Part shown: positions 6,092 to 6,582 of the stretch, one piece after another
How positions within the stretch are numbered: the first letter of the stretch is position 1
Layout: each line of letters begins with the position of its first letter
Source of the DNA: Limnochordia bacterium
GTDB lineage: Bacteria > Bacillota > Limnochordia > Darwinibacteriales > B1SED10-159
Direction of reading: 5' to 3'
DNA length: 6,582 bases
Assembly (NCBI GenBank): GCA_007132255.1
Contig: SLOZ01000394.1
Span: 1-6,582 of the forward strand
The notes under the pieces: model-generated
What the model saw: the letters and a program-made list of their open reading frames with translations, nothing else
Told to the model about the DNA's origin: nothing
Databases searched by the model: none
Made by a program: the position numbers and the translations under genes

Positions 6092-6582
6092 CTAGAATTC
6101 CCCGCAATCCGAAATACGCAGCAGACTGCAGGTTGGCTTCGGAGTCATCTAGAAACCAAGCATCCTGCGCATCAATTCCATGCTCGGCCAGCAGATGCTG
6201 GTAGATGCGGGCCTCTGGTTTGAGGCTTCCCACGTGAGCAGACACCGTCCAACCGTCAAACAGGTCAAACCATGCATAGGTTTTGCGCACGTAGCTGAAG
6301 GCTTCAGCGTGAAAGTTGGACAGGGCATACACTGGTATGCCCTGTTTTTTCACGGCATGCAGCGCTTCAACCCCGCCTGCGAGGGCCGTCAAACCGGCGA
6401 ACCACCCAGGAAATATCTCGGCCAACTCCTGACGCAGATGAGGATAACGTCCCTGAAGCTCACAGCGAGCTTGTTCCTGTGTGAGCACACCGCGATCGAG
6501 AAGATCCCATTGTGCTGAGCCAAAACTGGCTCGATAGTACAAATCCAACGGCGCATCGGCACCAAAGGTATCGGTCAAATAG
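6027..6582 (-). CDS. HAD-superfamily hydrolase, N-terminus cut by right window edge
   Basis: About 185 residues are visible, ending at TGA 6027-6029. Three of the four HAD motifs are seen: motif II Ser in LSNFHAE (86-88, numbered from the TTG at 6578), motif III Lys in SLKPEARIYQHLL (K120), and motif IV in FLDDSEAN (D144, D145). The nucleophile motif (DxDxT or DxG type) is absent because the gene continues beyond 6582; the TTG at 6578 is not taken as the start. The spacing and the KPE-x-IYQ and FLDD patterns resemble HAD subfamily IA variant 3, such as E. coli YihX, an alpha-glucose-1-phosphate phosphatase. The helical cap lies at about residues 5-65. Phosphatase activity on a small sugar phosphate or similar is inferred, and the substrate is unknown. 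Its 3' end overlaps the exoD-like gene by 65 bp in convergent orientation. Confidence 0.85.
   Translation of the reverse strand, partial: YLTDTFGADAPLDLYYRASFGSAQWDLLDRGVLTQEQARCELQGRYPHLRQELAEIFPGWFAGLTALAGGVEALHAVKKQGIPVYALSNFHAEAFSYVRKTYAWFDLFDGWTVSAHVGSLKPEARIYQHLLAEHGIDAQDAWFLDDSEANLQSAAYFGLRGILVTDPNQIRSDLAQRIAKDLPL
6065..6088. other. Hairpin inside the convergent gene overlap
   Basis: CCGACCGAA (6065-6073) pairs with TTCGGGTCGG (6079-6088) with one bulged G and a five-base loop. It ends directly before the exoD-like stop (6089-6091) and is coding on both strands. There is no U-tract on either side, so intrinsic termination is uncertain, but position and stability make it the best candidate for a 3'-end structure of both transcripts. 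Confidence 0.4.

Overview
The window looks like ordinary chromosome from an endospore-forming or spore-lineage Firmicute, probably a clostridial-type or related anaerobe of moderate GC (roughly mid-50s percent by eye). The reasons are a SpoIID/LytB-family protein, a DUF362 protein tail, strong GGAGG-type ribosome binding sites, sigma-A-like promoters with extended -10 elements, and GTG/TTG-prone starts. The species cannot be named from the sequence alone.

Layout: (1) 3-365 (+) is the C-terminal end of a DUF362-type protein, cut by the left edge. Its stop codon sits in the loop of a perfect palindrome (351-376), probably a two-way terminator facing the next gene. (2) 422-1261 (-) is a TIM-barrel sugar phosphate isomerase/epimerase. 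(3) 1415-3094 (-) is a secreted or membrane-anchored SpoIID/LytB-domain protein with a long N-terminal extension. Genes 2 and 3 run the same way, 153 bp apart. (4) A 212-bp divergent intergenic region (3095-3306) carries the promoter of the rightward helicase. (5) 3307-5301 (+) is a complete DinG/XPD-like Fe-S helicase without an exonuclease domain. (6) 5438-6091 (+) is an ExoD-family membrane protein with its own well-formed promoter. (7) 6027-6582 (-) is a HAD-superfamily hydrolase whose N-terminus lies beyond the right edge. It overlaps the end of the exoD-like gene tail to tail by 65 bp.

The genes do not form one obvious pathway. The window holds a peptidoglycan-processing enzyme, a DNA-repair-type helicase, a polytopic membrane protein and two small-molecule enzymes, arranged as several separate transcription units (at least two convergent junctions and one divergent). 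I saw no RNA gene, insertion sequence, CRISPR array or phage signature, and no convincing evidence of an undescribed system. The points most worth a second look are the atypical catalytic-domain residues and long N-terminus of the SpoIID-like protein, the ExoD-family protein in a Firmicute-like setting, and the hairpins placed at both convergent gene ends.
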